Source: Actinomycetota bacterium
GTDB lineage: Bacteria > Actinomycetota > Actinomycetes > S36-B12
Assembly: GCA_009699015.1 (NCBI GenBank)
Contig: WLOY01000012.1
Coordinates: 1-41,623 of the forward strand
Length of the DNA: 41,623 nt
Direction: 5' to 3'
Shown: one piece after another, positions 1 to 8,468 of the stretch
Position numbering within the stretch: the stretch's first letter is position 1
Layout: each line of letters begins with the position of its first letter
Made by a program: the position numbers and the translations under genes
Notes under the pieces: model-generated
Seen by the model: the letters and a program-made list of their open reading frames with translations, nothing else
Told to the model about the DNA's origin: nothing
Databases searched by the model: none

Positions 1-924
1 GCCTCCTTCAACCCGGCGAATATCTTCGAGGGCGGCCTCACCGGTGGTGCTGGCATCGCATTCGCATTCGCTCTCGCCTCCTTCATCGGCTTCGAGGCGA
101 CCGCGATCTACAGCGAGGAGTCGAAGGACCCGAAGCGCACCGTGCCGAGGGCGACCTACATGTCGGTCGTCTTCATCACCGTGCTCTTCGGCATCGTCGG
201 CCTTGCGCTCGTCTCCGGCCTCGGGGCCGAGGGCGTCACCGACAAGGTCTTCGAAGTGACAGCTATTGACGGAGTTCCGCTGTCAGATCCGTCAGCGGTG
301 CTCTTCAGCCTGTCGACGAGCTTTGTCGGCTCATGGCTCACCGAGGTCTTCGCCGTCATCGTCCTGACGTCGCTGTTCGCGGCAACCCTGGCCTTCCAGA
401 ACAGCGCCTCGCGCTACCTGTTCTCGATGGGCCGCGCAGGCGTGCTGCCGAAGTCGCTCGACAAGGTCAACGGTCGGCAGTCGCCGATGGTCGCAACCTC
501 GATCGTGTCGGTGCTCGCGCTCGCGCTCGTGGTGGTCTCGATCATCTTCGCCTGGGATCCGATCCTCAACCTGTTCTACTGGTTCGGCGCAGTCGCGGTG
601 ATCGCGATCGTGCTCACGGAAATTCTCGTGAGCCTCTCGGTCATCGTGTACTTCCGCCGCACGAAGGAGGACACCAGGGTTTGGCACACGTTGATTGCTC
701 CGATCCTGGCAATCATCGGCCTCGTCATCGGTGAGTACATGCTCATGTCGCGGTTCAACCTCTTCTCCGGCACTGCGTCGGGTGAGGGCGGCCCATGGGA
801 GATGAACACCACGGGCTGGATTCTCGTGCTGCTCACCTTCGCGGTGTTCGTGGTCGGCCTTCTCGTGGGCCTGCTGCGTAAGGGCCGGGAGAACTACGAC
901 TCGGTGCGCAACTTCGTCAGCTAG
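1..924 (+). CDS. APC-family amino acid/amine permease, 3' part
   Basis: The frame is open from base 1, so the first part of the gene lies upstream; 307 residues are visible. It is an integral membrane transporter of the amino acid-polyamine-organocation family. Near the start is the family's conserved cytoplasmic segment GFEATAIYSEESKDPKRTVP, followed by about seven hydrophobic segments and a hydrophilic C-terminus. A second signature, NSASRYLFSMGRAGVLP, is typical of the family loop before a late helix. Substrate cannot be read from sequence. Because it leads a cluster with a glutamine-synthetase-like ligase and a PuuC-like dehydrogenase, uptake of an amine or amino acid is likely (inference). 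It ends in TAG, followed at once by a strong hairpin. Confidence 0.9.
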   Translation, partial: ASFNPANIFEGGLTGGAGIAFAFALASFIGFEATAIYSEESKDPKRTVPRATYMSVVFITVLFGIVGLALVSGLGAEGVTDKVFEVTAIDGVPLSDPSAVLFSLSTSFVGSWLTEVFAVIVLTSLFAATLAFQNSASRYLFSMGRAGVLPKSLDKVNGRQSPMVATSIVSVLALALVVVSIIFAWDPILNLFYWFGAVAVIAIVLTEILVSLSVIVYFRRTKEDTRVWHTLIAPILAIIGLVIGEYMLMSRFNLFSGTASGEGGPWEMNTTGWILVLLTFAVFVVGLLVGLLRKGRENYDSVRNFVS

Positions 925-932
925 ATCACCTC

Positions 933-970
933 GAGGGAGGCAGGCGGTCATCCGGCCGCCTGCCTCCCTC
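933..970 (+). terminator. Perfect 15-bp hairpin after the permease
   Basis: GAGGGAGGCAGGCGG (933-947) pairs perfectly with CCGCCTGCCTCCCTC (956-970) across an 8-nt loop. No T-tract follows, as is common for high-GC actinobacterial terminators. The stem ends one base before an in-frame ATG at 971, so the next gene more likely starts at 989. Confidence 0.75.
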
Positions 971-988
971 ATGGGTTCGAGGAGTGAA

Positions 989-2623
989 ATGACTGATCCG
1001 ACGGCCCAGCGACTGTCGCCCTCCGGGCATGTCGATGCGTTCGCCCGTGAGAGCCTGCCCCCGTTCGAGGATTGGCCGGTGCTCGTTGGACTTGGTGCGC
1101 TCGGCTATCCCGAGCGTCTCAACGCCGCGGTGGAGCTCGTCGACTCAACGATTGCCGCGCACGGCAGTGACCGGCCCGCGTTGATCGGCATCGACCAGCG
1201 CTGGAGCTACGGCGAACTGTCGAAGGCGGTTCAGCAGGCGGCGAATGTCCTCGTGGATGCCGGCGTCGTTCCCGGCAATCGGGTGCTGCTTCGCGGACCC
1301 AACAACCCCCTGCTTGCAATCGCCTGGCTTGCGGTCGTCCGGGTCGGCGGTGTCGTCGTCACGACGATGCCGATGCTCCGCGCCGTTGAACTCGAGAAGA
1401 TCAGCGACATCGCGCGGGTACAGTTCGCGCTCGTCGACCACCGCTACCTGGAGGAGTGGGAAGGGGTCGGCTCATTCGACGGAGTGACGATCCCATTCGG
1501 CGGGCCTACGGATGACGACCTCGTCGCAAGGTGCTGGGTGGCATCCGCCGTAAACGTGGCAGCGGACACCGCTGCGGACGATGTGTGCCTGCTGGCCTTC
1601 ACCTCCGGCACGACCGGCAAGCCGAAGGCGACGATGCACTTCCACCGCGACGTGCTCGCCATCGCCGACACCTTCAGCGCCCACATCGTCAAGCCAACTT
1701 GCGACGACGTGTTCGCCGGAAGCCCGCCGATCGCCTTCACCTTCGGCCTGGGTGCGGTGGTGATCTTCCCGCTGCGTGCCGGTGCCTCGACCGTGCTGCT
1801 CGAGGCCGCGTCCCCACCGGCACTCCTGGAGGCAATCCCCGAGTACCGAATCACCTGCCTGTTCACCGCCCCGACGGCCTACCGGGCCATGCTGCCGATG
1901 GCCACGAACGCAGACCTCTCGTCGCTGCGACGCTGTGTCTCCGCTGGCGAGACCCTGCCGTCGGCGACCTGGCAGGCATGGTTCGACGCGACCGGGATCA
2001 AATTGATCGACGGGATCGGGGCGACCGAACTCCTCCATATCTTCATCTCCGCGAGCGACCACGACATCCGACCGGGCACGACTGGTCGGCCCGTGCCCGG
2101 CTTCATTGCCGAGGTCGTGGACGAGAACCTCATGGCGCTCCCGGCTGGCGTTCCTGGCCTCCTCGCGGTCAGGGGCCCCGTTGGCTGCAGGTACCTTGCG
2201 GACGATCGGCAGCGCGTGTACGTCCGCGGTGGATGGAATATCACCGGCGACGTCTACCTCATGGACGAGGCCGGGTATTTCCACTACCAGTCCCGTGCCG
2301 ACGACATGATCGTCTCGAGCGGCTACAACATCGCGGCACCGGAGGTCGAAGGCGCGCTCCTCAATCACTCAGCGGTGGCCGAGACTGCGGTGATCGGCAT
2401 CCCCGATATCGATCGGGGGATGCTCGTCAAGGCGTTCGTCGTCCTGCAGCCCGGGTTCGCGGCGGACCCGTCGATGGCCCGCGGCCTGCAGGATCACGTG
2501 AAGGCGACGATCGCGCCCTACAAGTACCCACGGCAGATCGAGTTTGTCGATGAGTTGCCGAAGACCGCGACCGGCAAGCTGCAGCGGTTCCGGCTCAAGG
2601 AGATCACCGGCACATCAGACTGA
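989..2623 (+). CDS. Acyl/aryl-CoA ligase (AMP-forming; 2-aminobenzoate-CoA ligase-like)
   Basis: ANL-superfamily adenylate-forming enzyme of 544 aa that activates a carboxylic acid with ATP to an acyl-AMP and then a CoA thioester. The P-loop AFTSGTTGKPKATMHFH, the motif GATELLHIF, the hinge motif SRADDMIVSSGYNIAAPEVE and the C-terminal PKTATGKLQ with catalytic lysine K530 are all present. The overall pattern resembles benzoate/2-aminobenzoate-CoA ligases rather than long-chain FadD proteins; the true acid is unknown. The ATG at 989 is preferred over 971 because GAGGAG lies 4 nt before it and 971 abuts the hairpin stem. It converges on the P450 gene with a 20-bp gap. It may activate the acid made by the cluster's aldehyde dehydrogenase (inference). 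Confidence 0.88.
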   Translation: MTDPTAQRLSPSGHVDAFARESLPPFEDWPVLVGLGALGYPERLNAAVELVDSTIAAHGSDRPALIGIDQRWSYGELSKAVQQAANVLVDAGVVPGNRVLLRGPNNPLLAIAWLAVVRVGGVVVTTMPMLRAVELEKISDIARVQFALVDHRYLEEWEGVGSFDGVTIPFGGPTDDDLVARCWVASAVNVAADTAADDVCLLAFTSGTTGKPKATMHFHRDVLAIADTFSAHIVKPTCDDVFAGSPPIAFTFGLGAVVIFPLRAGASTVLLEAASPPALLEAIPEYRITCLFTAPTAYRAMLPMATNADLSSLRRCVSAGETLPSATWQAWFDATGIKLIDGIGATELLHIFISASDHDIRPGTTGRPVPGFIAEVVDENLMALPAGVPGLLAVRGPVGCRYLADDRQRVYVRGGWNITGDVYLMDEAGYFHYQSRADDMIVSSGYNIAAPEVEGALLNHSAVAETAVIGIPDIDRGMLVKAFVVLQPGFAADPSMARGLQDHVKATIAPYKYPRQIEFVDELPKTATGKLQRFRLKEITGTSD

Positions 2624-2643
2624 TCGGGTGAGAGGCCGGCTGC

Positions 2644-3864
2644 TCAGGTGATGAGCCGGGCAGGCAGGCTCGCGACGCCGTTCACGAAGTTCGAGCGGGT
2701 GCGGACGATGCCGCCGGTTGCCTCGAACCGCACCCCGCGCCGCACTATCTCCTCGAGCAGGATTCGGATCTCCAGCCGGGCGAGCGGTGCGCCGAGGCAG
2801 TTGTGCGGCCCCTGTGCGCCGAACGAGACCATCTTCGGCCGCACCGGCCGGGCGATGTCAAAGCGAAGGGGGTCGTCGAAGACCGTCTCGTCGAAGTTGG
2901 CCGAGGCGTACCAGATGACGACCTTGTCGCCCTCGCTGATCGAGACACCGGCGAGCGTGGTGTCCTTGGTCGCGGTGCGGCGCATGTGGAGCACGGGGGT
3001 CGCGTACCGGATGATCTCCTCAACGGCCTGCTCGACGAGTTCGGGGCTGGCGTGCAGCAACTCGAGCTGATCGGGGTTCTCGATGAACGCATTGATGCCG
3101 TTGCTGATGGCCGTGCGCGTTGTCTCATTTCCGGCGAATACCAGCACCTGGAACATGTTCGCGTATTCGGTGCTTGTCAGGTGATCGCCGTCGACCTCGG
3201 CCTGGATGAGCGTGGTGACGAGATCGTCGTGCGGATCGGCACGGCGCTCCTCGCCGAGCTTGCGGCCGTACTCGAACAGGCCGAATGCGGCGGGGGAGTT
3301 GAAGGGCAATAGCTCAAGGGGTGTCGTGTTGCCGTACGCGTCCGGCGAAAGGTTCTCGCCGCCGGAGGCGAGGTGGTCGCTGAGCTCGACCATGTAGTCG
3401 GCGTCCTCCTTCGGGACCCCGAGGATGTCGACGATGACCCGGATGGGTAGCGGTGCCGCGATTGCCGGCACGATATCGACGTCGCGGGCCGCGATCGCGT
3501 CGTCGAGCAGCTCGACCGCGATCGCCCGGGTTGCCTCCTCGTAGTTGCGCACCTTGCGTCCGGTGAACGCGGGGATGCCGAGTTTGCGCAGGCGAACGTG
3601 CTCAGGCGGATCGGTATCGATGATCGAACGCCGGGCATCCATGGCCTCCTGGGGGAGGTCCCAGAGGTTCGTCATTCCCGTTGCGCTCGAGAAGGTCTCG
3701 GGGTCGCGGGTGACGGTGACGAGGTCCTCGTAACGGGTGACGGCCCAGTAGGGGCGTCCCTCGTATGTCCGCCGTGCTATCGGCTCCTCGCGCCGCATCG
3801 CCGCGAAGGTCGCATGCGGGATGCCCTGCTCGTAGGTGTCCGGGTCGGTGATGTCTGCGGACAC
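2644..3864 (-). CDS. Cytochrome P450 monooxygenase
   Basis: Class I bacterial P450 of 406 aa, normal length. The I-helix oxygen-binding motif is AGNET (244-248), the K-helix ExxR is E283-R286, and the heme loop is FGAQGPHNCLG with thiolate C356. TDPPEHVRLRK (about 84-94) is the usual C-helix heme-propionate segment. The overall pattern recalls CYP125/CYP142-like actinobacterial P450s, but family assignment needs alignment. The GTG at 3864 is chosen: it lies one base after the stop of the alcohol dehydrogenase gene, so the two are probably translationally coupled. An upstream extension to 3936 would overlap that gene. No ferredoxin or reductase lies nearby, so electrons must come from elsewhere. 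A role in hydroxylating the cluster's substrate is inference. Confidence 0.9.
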   Translation of the reverse strand: MSADITDPDTYEQGIPHATFAAMRREEPIARRTYEGRPYWAVTRYEDLVTVTRDPETFSSATGMTNLWDLPQEAMDARRSIIDTDPPEHVRLRKLGIPAFTGRKVRNYEEATRAIAVELLDDAIAARDVDIVPAIAAPLPIRVIVDILGVPKEDADYMVELSDHLASGGENLSPDAYGNTTPLELLPFNSPAAFGLFEYGRKLGEERRADPHDDLVTTLIQAEVDGDHLTSTEYANMFQVLVFAGNETTRTAISNGINAFIENPDQLELLHASPELVEQAVEEIIRYATPVLHMRRTATKDTTLAGVSISEGDKVVIWYASANFDETVFDDPLRFDIARPVRPKMVSFGAQGPHNCLGAPLARLEIRILLEEIVRRGVRFEATGGIVRTRSNFVNGVASLPARLIT

Positions 3865-3865
3865 G

Positions 3866-4840
3866 TCAGCGACCGTTGCCCGGGACGATGACGAACCGGC
3901 CCGACACGTCACCGGCATGGAGCCTGTCGTGGGCATTCTGGGCGTCGTCGAGGCCGATGACCTCGATCGTCGCGTGGATGGTGTGCTGCTGGGCTAGGGC
4001 GACGAGTTCGCCCAACTGGCCCCGCGTGCCCCAGATGGAGGTCATGAAACGGGCCTCATGGGGCACCTTGCCGAAGCCGAACGGGATGCTTCCGCCGTAG
4101 AGCCCGACGACCACGGCAATGCCCTGCCGGGCAACATGCGCGGCAGCGGCTTCGAGGGTTGCGTCGGCTCCGACGAAGTCGACGACGGCAGTGAAGAGGC
4201 CCTCTGCCTCCCCGGGGGGAACCGCGAGGTCGGCGCCGAGCTCGAGTGCGAGGCGGCGCTTCTCGGCGGAGGAGTCGACGACGACCACCTCGGCATCGGA
4301 GCGGATCTTCAGGAACTGCAGCCCGTATTGCCCGAGCCCGCCGGCCCCAAGGACGAGGGCTCGTGGCTTGCTGGCCGTGGCGAGGAAGGGCAGGGTGTGG
4401 TCGACCGCGCGGTAGGCGGTGAGCCCCCCGCACGCGAGGGGCGCGGCGTGCGCCGGATCGAGGTCTGCGAGGGGCAAGAGGTAGCCGTCGTCGGGGATCG
4501 CCATGCGCTCGGCATAGCCGCCGTCCTTGAACAGCCCGGCCTCGGTGGCATTCGGGCAGATCATCTCCTGGCCCGACGAGCAGGCCCAGCAGTCGGGCTT
4601 GCGGCAGCCCCAGCAGGCGTAGACGAGGACCGGGCCGAGCGTGGGATGCAGTCCGGCGACCTCGTGGCCGAGGATGACCGGCAGCACCGTCGTGTAGTCG
4701 CCATTGGCCGCATGGAGATCGGAGTGACAGATCCCGCAGGCGAGGACGTCGATGACCGATCCCCCGGGGGCGGCGACAGGGTCAGGGACCTCCATCTCGG
4801 TGAGGGGGGAACCGGGACTGGTGAGCACGACGGCGCGCAT
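3866..4840 (-). CDS. Zinc-dependent alcohol dehydrogenase (MDR family)
   Basis: Medium-chain dehydrogenase of 324 aa that oxidises an alcohol to an aldehyde or ketone with NAD(P)+. Catalytic zinc ligands appear as C35 (ACGICHSDLH), H59-E60 (GHE) and C137. A structural-zinc lobe carries C76, C79, C84, C87 and C95. The Rossmann motif is GAGGLGQ (about 165-171), and the acidic end of the second strand (VVVVDSS) favours NAD+. The ATG at 4840 is chosen over 4897 because GGAAGGAC (4846-4853) sits 5 nt upstream and the family start MRAVV follows directly. It heads a two-gene unit with the P450 and is divergent from the glutamine-synthetase-like gene. In this cluster it could replace the amine oxidase step of the Puu pathway by oxidising a hydroxyl group (inference). 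Confidence 0.9.
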   Translation of the reverse strand: MRAVVLTSPGSPLTEMEVPDPVAAPGGSVIDVLACGICHSDLHAANGDYTTVLPVILGHEVAGLHPTLGPVLVYACWGCRKPDCWACSSGQEMICPNATEAGLFKDGGYAERMAIPDDGYLLPLADLDPAHAAPLACGGLTAYRAVDHTLPFLATASKPRALVLGAGGLGQYGLQFLKIRSDAEVVVVDSSAEKRRLALELGADLAVPPGEAEGLFTAVVDFVGADATLEAAAAHVARQGIAVVVGLYGGSIPFGFGKVPHEARFMTSIWGTRGQLGELVALAQQHTIHATIEVIGLDDAQNAHDRLHAGDVSGRFVIVPGNGR

Positions 4841-4906
4841 TGGGTGTCCTTCCGATCGGGCAGCCAGATCCGGGAAAGCAGCGTCCTGAACCGCCACCGC
4901 AGACTA

Positions 4907-4921
4907 CATTTATCAAGTATC
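4907..4921. promoter_or_regulatory. Candidate operator in the divergent ADH/GS promoter region
   Basis: CATTTATCAAGTATC lies between two divergent catabolic genes. A near-identical sequence, CATTTATCCAAGATTC, occurs at 10077-10092 in the cluster's other divergent promoter region. It also sits inside a partial inverted repeat, ATTTA-N9-TAAAT (4908-4926). The GntR-type regulator at 11624 is the natural candidate to bind it (inference). Confidence 0.5.
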
Positions 4922-4946
4922 TAAATCCACGGTTTCTGGAGGATTC

Positions 4947-6302
4947 ATGCACGCCCAGGTCTTGGACACAGCCGAATGGGATCGGGTGGCAGCTCTGTGC
5001 CGCGACAACGACATCCACACGGTCGAGTGCGTCGTGCTCGACACGTGGGGCATCCCAAGGGGCAAGCGGATCCCCACGCGTCAGTTCCTCCGGGGGACCG
5101 GCTACGCGATCGCCAACGTCATCTACACCTGGGATCCGACCTGCTTCATCTTCTCGACCCCCTGGGTGAACGAGGCCGATGGATTCCCCGACATGCACGC
5201 CGTGCCCGACCTCGCTAGCTTCCGGATCGCGGGCTGGACCACCGGCGTTGCGATCGTCATGTGCGACACCGTGAACGTCTCGACCGGCGAGCCGATCGAG
5301 ATGGACGCTCGCAACATGCTCAAGCGGCAACTCGCGAGGTTCTCCGCGATGGGCTTCGAGGTGAACGCGGCAACCGAGCTCGAGTGCCACTTCTTCAACG
5401 AGGACTGGTCGCCCCTCTACGACGACATCAACTGCTACTCCATCGCGCGCGGCGCCGAGATGGAGTCGTTCATGCTCGACATCCGCGAGGCGCTCCGCAA
5501 GACCGGCATCGAGGTGGAGGCGTGCAACGTCGAGTACGGACCGGGCCAGACCGAGATCAACCTGCGCTACGGCCCGCTCATGGAGATGGCCGACGCTACC
5601 GTCTACTTCAAGTACATCGTCCGGACAGTGGCCAAGCGACACGGCATCAACACCACCTTCATGGCCAAGCCCTTCCTGCTCGAGGCGGGCAACGGCATGC
5701 ACGTTCACCAATCGCTGTCGCGCAATGGCGCGAATCTCTTTGCGGAGCGCGACGAGGATTCAGTGATCGGCAACAGCCTCATGCGCAGGTACCTGACCGG
5801 CCTGCTCGCCCACAACAAGGAACTCCAGCTCATCATGACCCCGACGATCAGCGGCTACAAGCGGGTGCAGGACTACTCGTTCTCGCCGACCCAGGTCACC
5901 TGGGGTCTTGATCACCGGCTCGTCGGGGTGCGGTCAATCATCGGGGCCGGCGCGGGCAACCGCCTCGAATCACGGTGGGCCGCCGCTGACGCGAACCCGT
6001 ACCTGGTCCTCGCGGGCGTGCTCGGCGCTGGCATGGACGGCATCGAGCACGACTACGCGCTGATGGATCAGGTCGTTGGCGACCCGCATGTCGACGAGCG
6101 TTGGGAGCGCCTCCCGGTCGATCTCGAGGGCGCGATCGCGGGCTTCGATTCGCCCTTCACCCGCAGCGTCTACGGCGATGTATTCGTCGATAACTTCATC
6201 ATCATGCAGACCCGAGAGGCCGAGGAGTTCCGGCAGCACGCCGATCAGTCAAGCCCGGACGTGACGGACTGGGAGATCAAGCGCTACCGGGGTGTCATCT
6301 AG
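4947..6302 (+). CDS. Glutamine synthetase-like gamma-glutamyl-amine ligase
   Basis: Type I glutamine synthetase fold, 451 aa, with an N-terminal beta-grasp domain and a C-terminal catalytic domain. Metal- and glutamate-binding residues are visible: E144/E146 (TELECHF), E196 and E203 (VEYGPGQTEINLRYG), GNGMHVHQSL (248-257, H252) and NRLESRWAAADANPYL. It lacks the features of housekeeping GlnA, and its pairing with an amidotransferase and a PuuC-like aldehyde dehydrogenase matches ligases that join glutamate to an amine (PuuA for putrescine, IpuC for isopropylamine, AtdA1 for aniline). The amine here is unknown. GGAGG at 4939-4943 fixes the ATG. It is the first gene of a tight operon, with the next ATG directly after its TAG. 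Specificity is inferred from context. Confidence 0.85.
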   Translation: MHAQVLDTAEWDRVAALCRDNDIHTVECVVLDTWGIPRGKRIPTRQFLRGTGYAIANVIYTWDPTCFIFSTPWVNEADGFPDMHAVPDLASFRIAGWTTGVAIVMCDTVNVSTGEPIEMDARNMLKRQLARFSAMGFEVNAATELECHFFNEDWSPLYDDINCYSIARGAEMESFMLDIREALRKTGIEVEACNVEYGPGQTEINLRYGPLMEMADATVYFKYIVRTVAKRHGINTTFMAKPFLLEAGNGMHVHQSLSRNGANLFAERDEDSVIGNSLMRRYLTGLLAHNKELQLIMTPTISGYKRVQDYSFSPTQVTWGLDHRLVGVRSIIGAGAGNRLESRWAAADANPYLVLAGVLGAGMDGIEHDYALMDQVVGDPHVDERWERLPVDLEGAIAGFDSPFTRSVYGDVFVDNFIIMQTREAEEFRQHADQSSPDVTDWEIKRYRGVI

Positions 6303-7010
6303 ATGGGCGATCAGCGGTCGGTGCTCCTCATCAGCCATGAGCCTGAGGCGTCTCCCGGCATGATCGGCGCGATGCTGCGCGAGCGCGGCGTCGACGTCCG
6401 TACCCACGTGGTGCTCACCGATCCGGCGAACCCGAGCATCGGCTTTCCCGATCCGACCCAGTTCGACGCCGTCATCGCCTTCGGCTCCTTCTCGAACGCG
6501 TATGCGGAGCACTCGAGGCCATGGGTCGCAGCAGAGATCGACTACATCACCAGGTTGATGGAGTTGAGCATCCCGTATCTCGGAGTGTGCTTCGGGGGCC
6601 AGCTCCTCTCGGAGGCGCTCGGCGGCTCGGTTGAGCGGGCACCTGAGGGCCGCGACGAAATCGGGGTCGTCTCCATCGGCGACGTGTCGGGCATGCCGAT
6701 CCCCTCCGGCCCCTGGTTCACCTGGCACGAGGATCGGATCCTCTTGCCAGACGGAGTCGAGGTGCTCGCGCGCAATGACAATGCCGTCCAACTCTTTCGC
6801 CAAGGCAATGCGGTCGGCACGCAGTTCCACCCCGAGGCCGACGTCGAGCTCGTCTCGCAGTGGCTGCGCATCGGCCCTGACCACGTTCCGGAGCGCACGA
6901 GCGCCGCAGAGCTGCTCGGTGACCTCACGGATCAGGCAGAGGTGCTCCGACGCAACTGCGAGCAGCTAGTCGACTGGTTCTTCACCGACGTGGCCGGGGC
7001 GCCGGTGTGA
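6303..7010 (+). CDS. Class I glutamine amidotransferase-like hydrolase
   Basis: Protein of 235 aa with a GATase1 fold and a complete triad: nucleophile C96 in GVCFGGQ, H176 and E178 in FHPEAD. The layout is like the GMP-synthase-type GATase domain and AtdA2 rather than the peptidase C26 domain of PuuD. Standing alone beside a gamma-glutamyl ligase, it may remove the glutamyl cap from the oxidised product, or assist the ligase by handling glutamine (inference). Its ATG directly follows the ligase TAG, and its stop overlaps the next GTG (GTGA), so the three genes are probably coupled. The segment after residue 185 is helical and not part of the core family. Confidence 0.82.
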   Translation: MGDQRSVLLISHEPEASPGMIGAMLRERGVDVRTHVVLTDPANPSIGFPDPTQFDAVIAFGSFSNAYAEHSRPWVAAEIDYITRLMELSIPYLGVCFGGQLLSEALGGSVERAPEGRDEIGVVSIGDVSGMPIPSGPWFTWHEDRILLPDGVEVLARNDNAVQLFRQGNAVGTQFHPEADVELVSQWLRIGPDHVPERTSAAELLGDLTDQAEVLRRNCEQLVDWFFTDVAGAPV

Positions 7011-8164
7011 GTGCACCACTCGCGGGCATCGTCGTGGTCTCCCTCGAGCAGGCGATCTCCGCTCCTTTCGCAACGCGTCAGCTCGCCGACCTCGGTGCCA
7101 CCGTCATCAAGGTCGAGCGACCCGGGGGTGACTTCGCCCGCCACTACGACGCCGATGTGAAGGGTGAGTCAGCGTTCTTCGTGTGGGCCAATAGGGGCAA
7201 GCAGTCGGTGGTGCTGGACATAAAGAACGATGGCGATGCCGAAACCTTCTTCGCACTGATTGCTGGTGCCGACGTCTTCGTCCAGAACATTGCACCTGAT
7301 GCCGCCGAGCGGATGGGCATCGGCGCCGAGCAACTGCACTCGCGGTTCCCCGGCCTCATCGCATGCGAGATCTCCGGCTACGGCTCCGGCGGACCGCGCA
7401 GCGCGGACAAGGCCTACGACCTGGCCGTGCAAGCCGAGGCGGGGGCCTTCTCGGTGACCGGGGGCGAGGAGATGTCGAAGGTCGGGTTCTCGGTCGCTGA
7501 CATCTCGGCAGGCATGTACGCGATGAGCGGCGTGCTCGCCGCCCTCGTGCGCCGTGAGCGCACCGGCGAAGGGGCCGCCATCTCCGTGTCGATGCTCGAC
7601 TCCCTGGTCGAGTGGATGTCAGCGCCGCTCTACGCCGCCGTGCACGGCAAGGGTCAGGCGCCACGGACGAGCAGGCGCCACCATGCGATCGCCCCGTACG
7701 GAACCTTCGCGCTCGCGAGCGGCAGAACCGTCCTCATAGCCATCCAGAATGACCGCGAGTGGCAGCGGATGGCCGAGATCGTCCTGGCGAGCAGTGACTT
7801 GGCAACCGATGAGCGGTTTGCGACCAATGCGGCCCGGATTGCGAACGTCGAAGAAACCGAGGCCATTGTCAGTGAGGGCTTGCGTTCGATTTCGGACGAC
7901 GACGCGTTGGCCCGACTCGCCGAGGCCGGCATTGCCACAGCGCGAGTGAACGACCTCGCTGATGTCTGGCAGCACGAGCAACTGCGGGCCCGCGGCCGCT
8001 TCGTCGAGGTCGACACACCGGGCGGCCCGCTTGAACTCCTCGCCGAACCCTTCGCGATCAGCGAATGGTCACCGGGCAGGCGCCGCATCCCGGCCCTCGG
8101 AGAGCACGATCCCGCTGTCGTCGAAGGGATTATCCGGCGGAGGAAATCGAACGATGACATCTGA
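7007..8164 (+). CDS. CaiB/BaiF family (family III) CoA transferase
   Basis: Class III CoA transferase of 385 aa that moves CoA from one acyl-CoA to a free acid through an aspartyl-CoA intermediate. The catalytic aspartate is D138 in KAYDLAVQAEAG. The N-terminal SLEQAISAPFATRQLADLGATVIKVE and NRGKQSVVLDIK segments are standard for the family. The GTG start at 7007 overlaps the amidotransferase stop by 4 bp. It ends 37 bp before the antitoxin gene. Substrate is unknown; with the CoA ligase and acyl-CoA dehydrogenase nearby, it probably supplies or recycles the CoA thioester of a pathway acid (inference). Confidence 0.88.
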   Translation: MSAPLAGIVVVSLEQAISAPFATRQLADLGATVIKVERPGGDFARHYDADVKGESAFFVWANRGKQSVVLDIKNDGDAETFFALIAGADVFVQNIAPDAAERMGIGAEQLHSRFPGLIACEISGYGSGGPRSADKAYDLAVQAEAGAFSVTGGEEMSKVGFSVADISAGMYAMSGVLAALVRRERTGEGAAISVSMLDSLVEWMSAPLYAAVHGKGQAPRTSRRHHAIAPYGTFALASGRTVLIAIQNDREWQRMAEIVLASSDLATDERFATNAARIANVEETEAIVSEGLRSISDDDALARLAEAGIATARVNDLADVWQHEQLRARGRFVEVDTPGGPLELLAEPFAISEWSPGRRRIPALGEHDPAVVEGIIRRRKSNDDI

Positions 8165-8167
8165 CGC

Positions 8168-8187
8168 ATCAAGATGCGCATCTTGAT
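8168..8187. promoter_or_regulatory. Palindromic operator of the first toxin-antitoxin operon
   Basis: ATCAAGATGCGCATCTTGAT is a perfect 20-bp palindrome ending 14 bp before the antitoxin ATG and directly before its -10 box. Ribbon-helix-helix antitoxins normally repress their own operons through such sites. Confidence 0.75.
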
Positions 8188-8189
8188 AC

Positions 8190-8195
8190 TAGGTT
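8190..8195 (+). promoter_or_regulatory. -10 box of a leaderless vapB-type promoter
   Basis: TAGGTT is separated by 6 nt from the ATG at 8202. This places the transcription start at or beside the start codon, so the mRNA is probably leaderless. No Shine-Dalgarno sequence is visible. Confidence 0.55.
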
Positions 8196-8201
8196 TGGTT
8201 C

Positions 8202-8468
8202 ATGAGAACTACGGTGACGATTGATGACGCCCTCTACCGCAGGGCGAAGGCGTACGCAGCGATCGCGGGAATGAGTGTCGGTTCCGTCATAGAGCAGGCC
8301 TTGAGAGCCCAGTTGAGAGAGCACGCTGCACGATCTGATGCTCCGTTGGACCTGCCGGCCTACGACTGCGGTCCCTTTATGCCGGGTATTGACCCGATCG
8401 ACACATCAGCCCTGCTTGACACGCTCGCGAGGGCGGACGATCTCGAGAGCGTCGCCCAGCCTTCATGA
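8202..8468 (+). CDS. VapB-type antitoxin (ribbon-helix-helix)
   Basis: Small protein of 88 aa. The N-terminal MRTTVTIDDALYRRAKAYA strand-helix and the GMSVGSVIEQALRAQL helix form a ribbon-helix-helix DNA-binding domain. The acidic C-terminal tail would wrap the toxin. It overlaps the toxin gene by 4 bp (ATGA), and a perfect palindrome lies just upstream, as expected for an autoregulated type II module. Confidence 0.85.
   Translation: MRTTVTIDDALYRRAKAYAAIAGMSVGSVIEQALRAQLREHAARSDAPLDLPAYDCGPFMPGIDPIDTSALLDTLARADDLESVAQPS

Noticed and set aside
3862..3936. Upstream ATG (3936) as P450 start
   Set aside because: It would overlap the alcohol dehydrogenase by about 70 bp and add a non-family N-terminus.
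4841..4946. GlnR-type binding site before the glutamine-synthetase-like gene
   Set aside because: A context-based expectation, but I could not find the GTnAC/GAAAC repeat pattern there.
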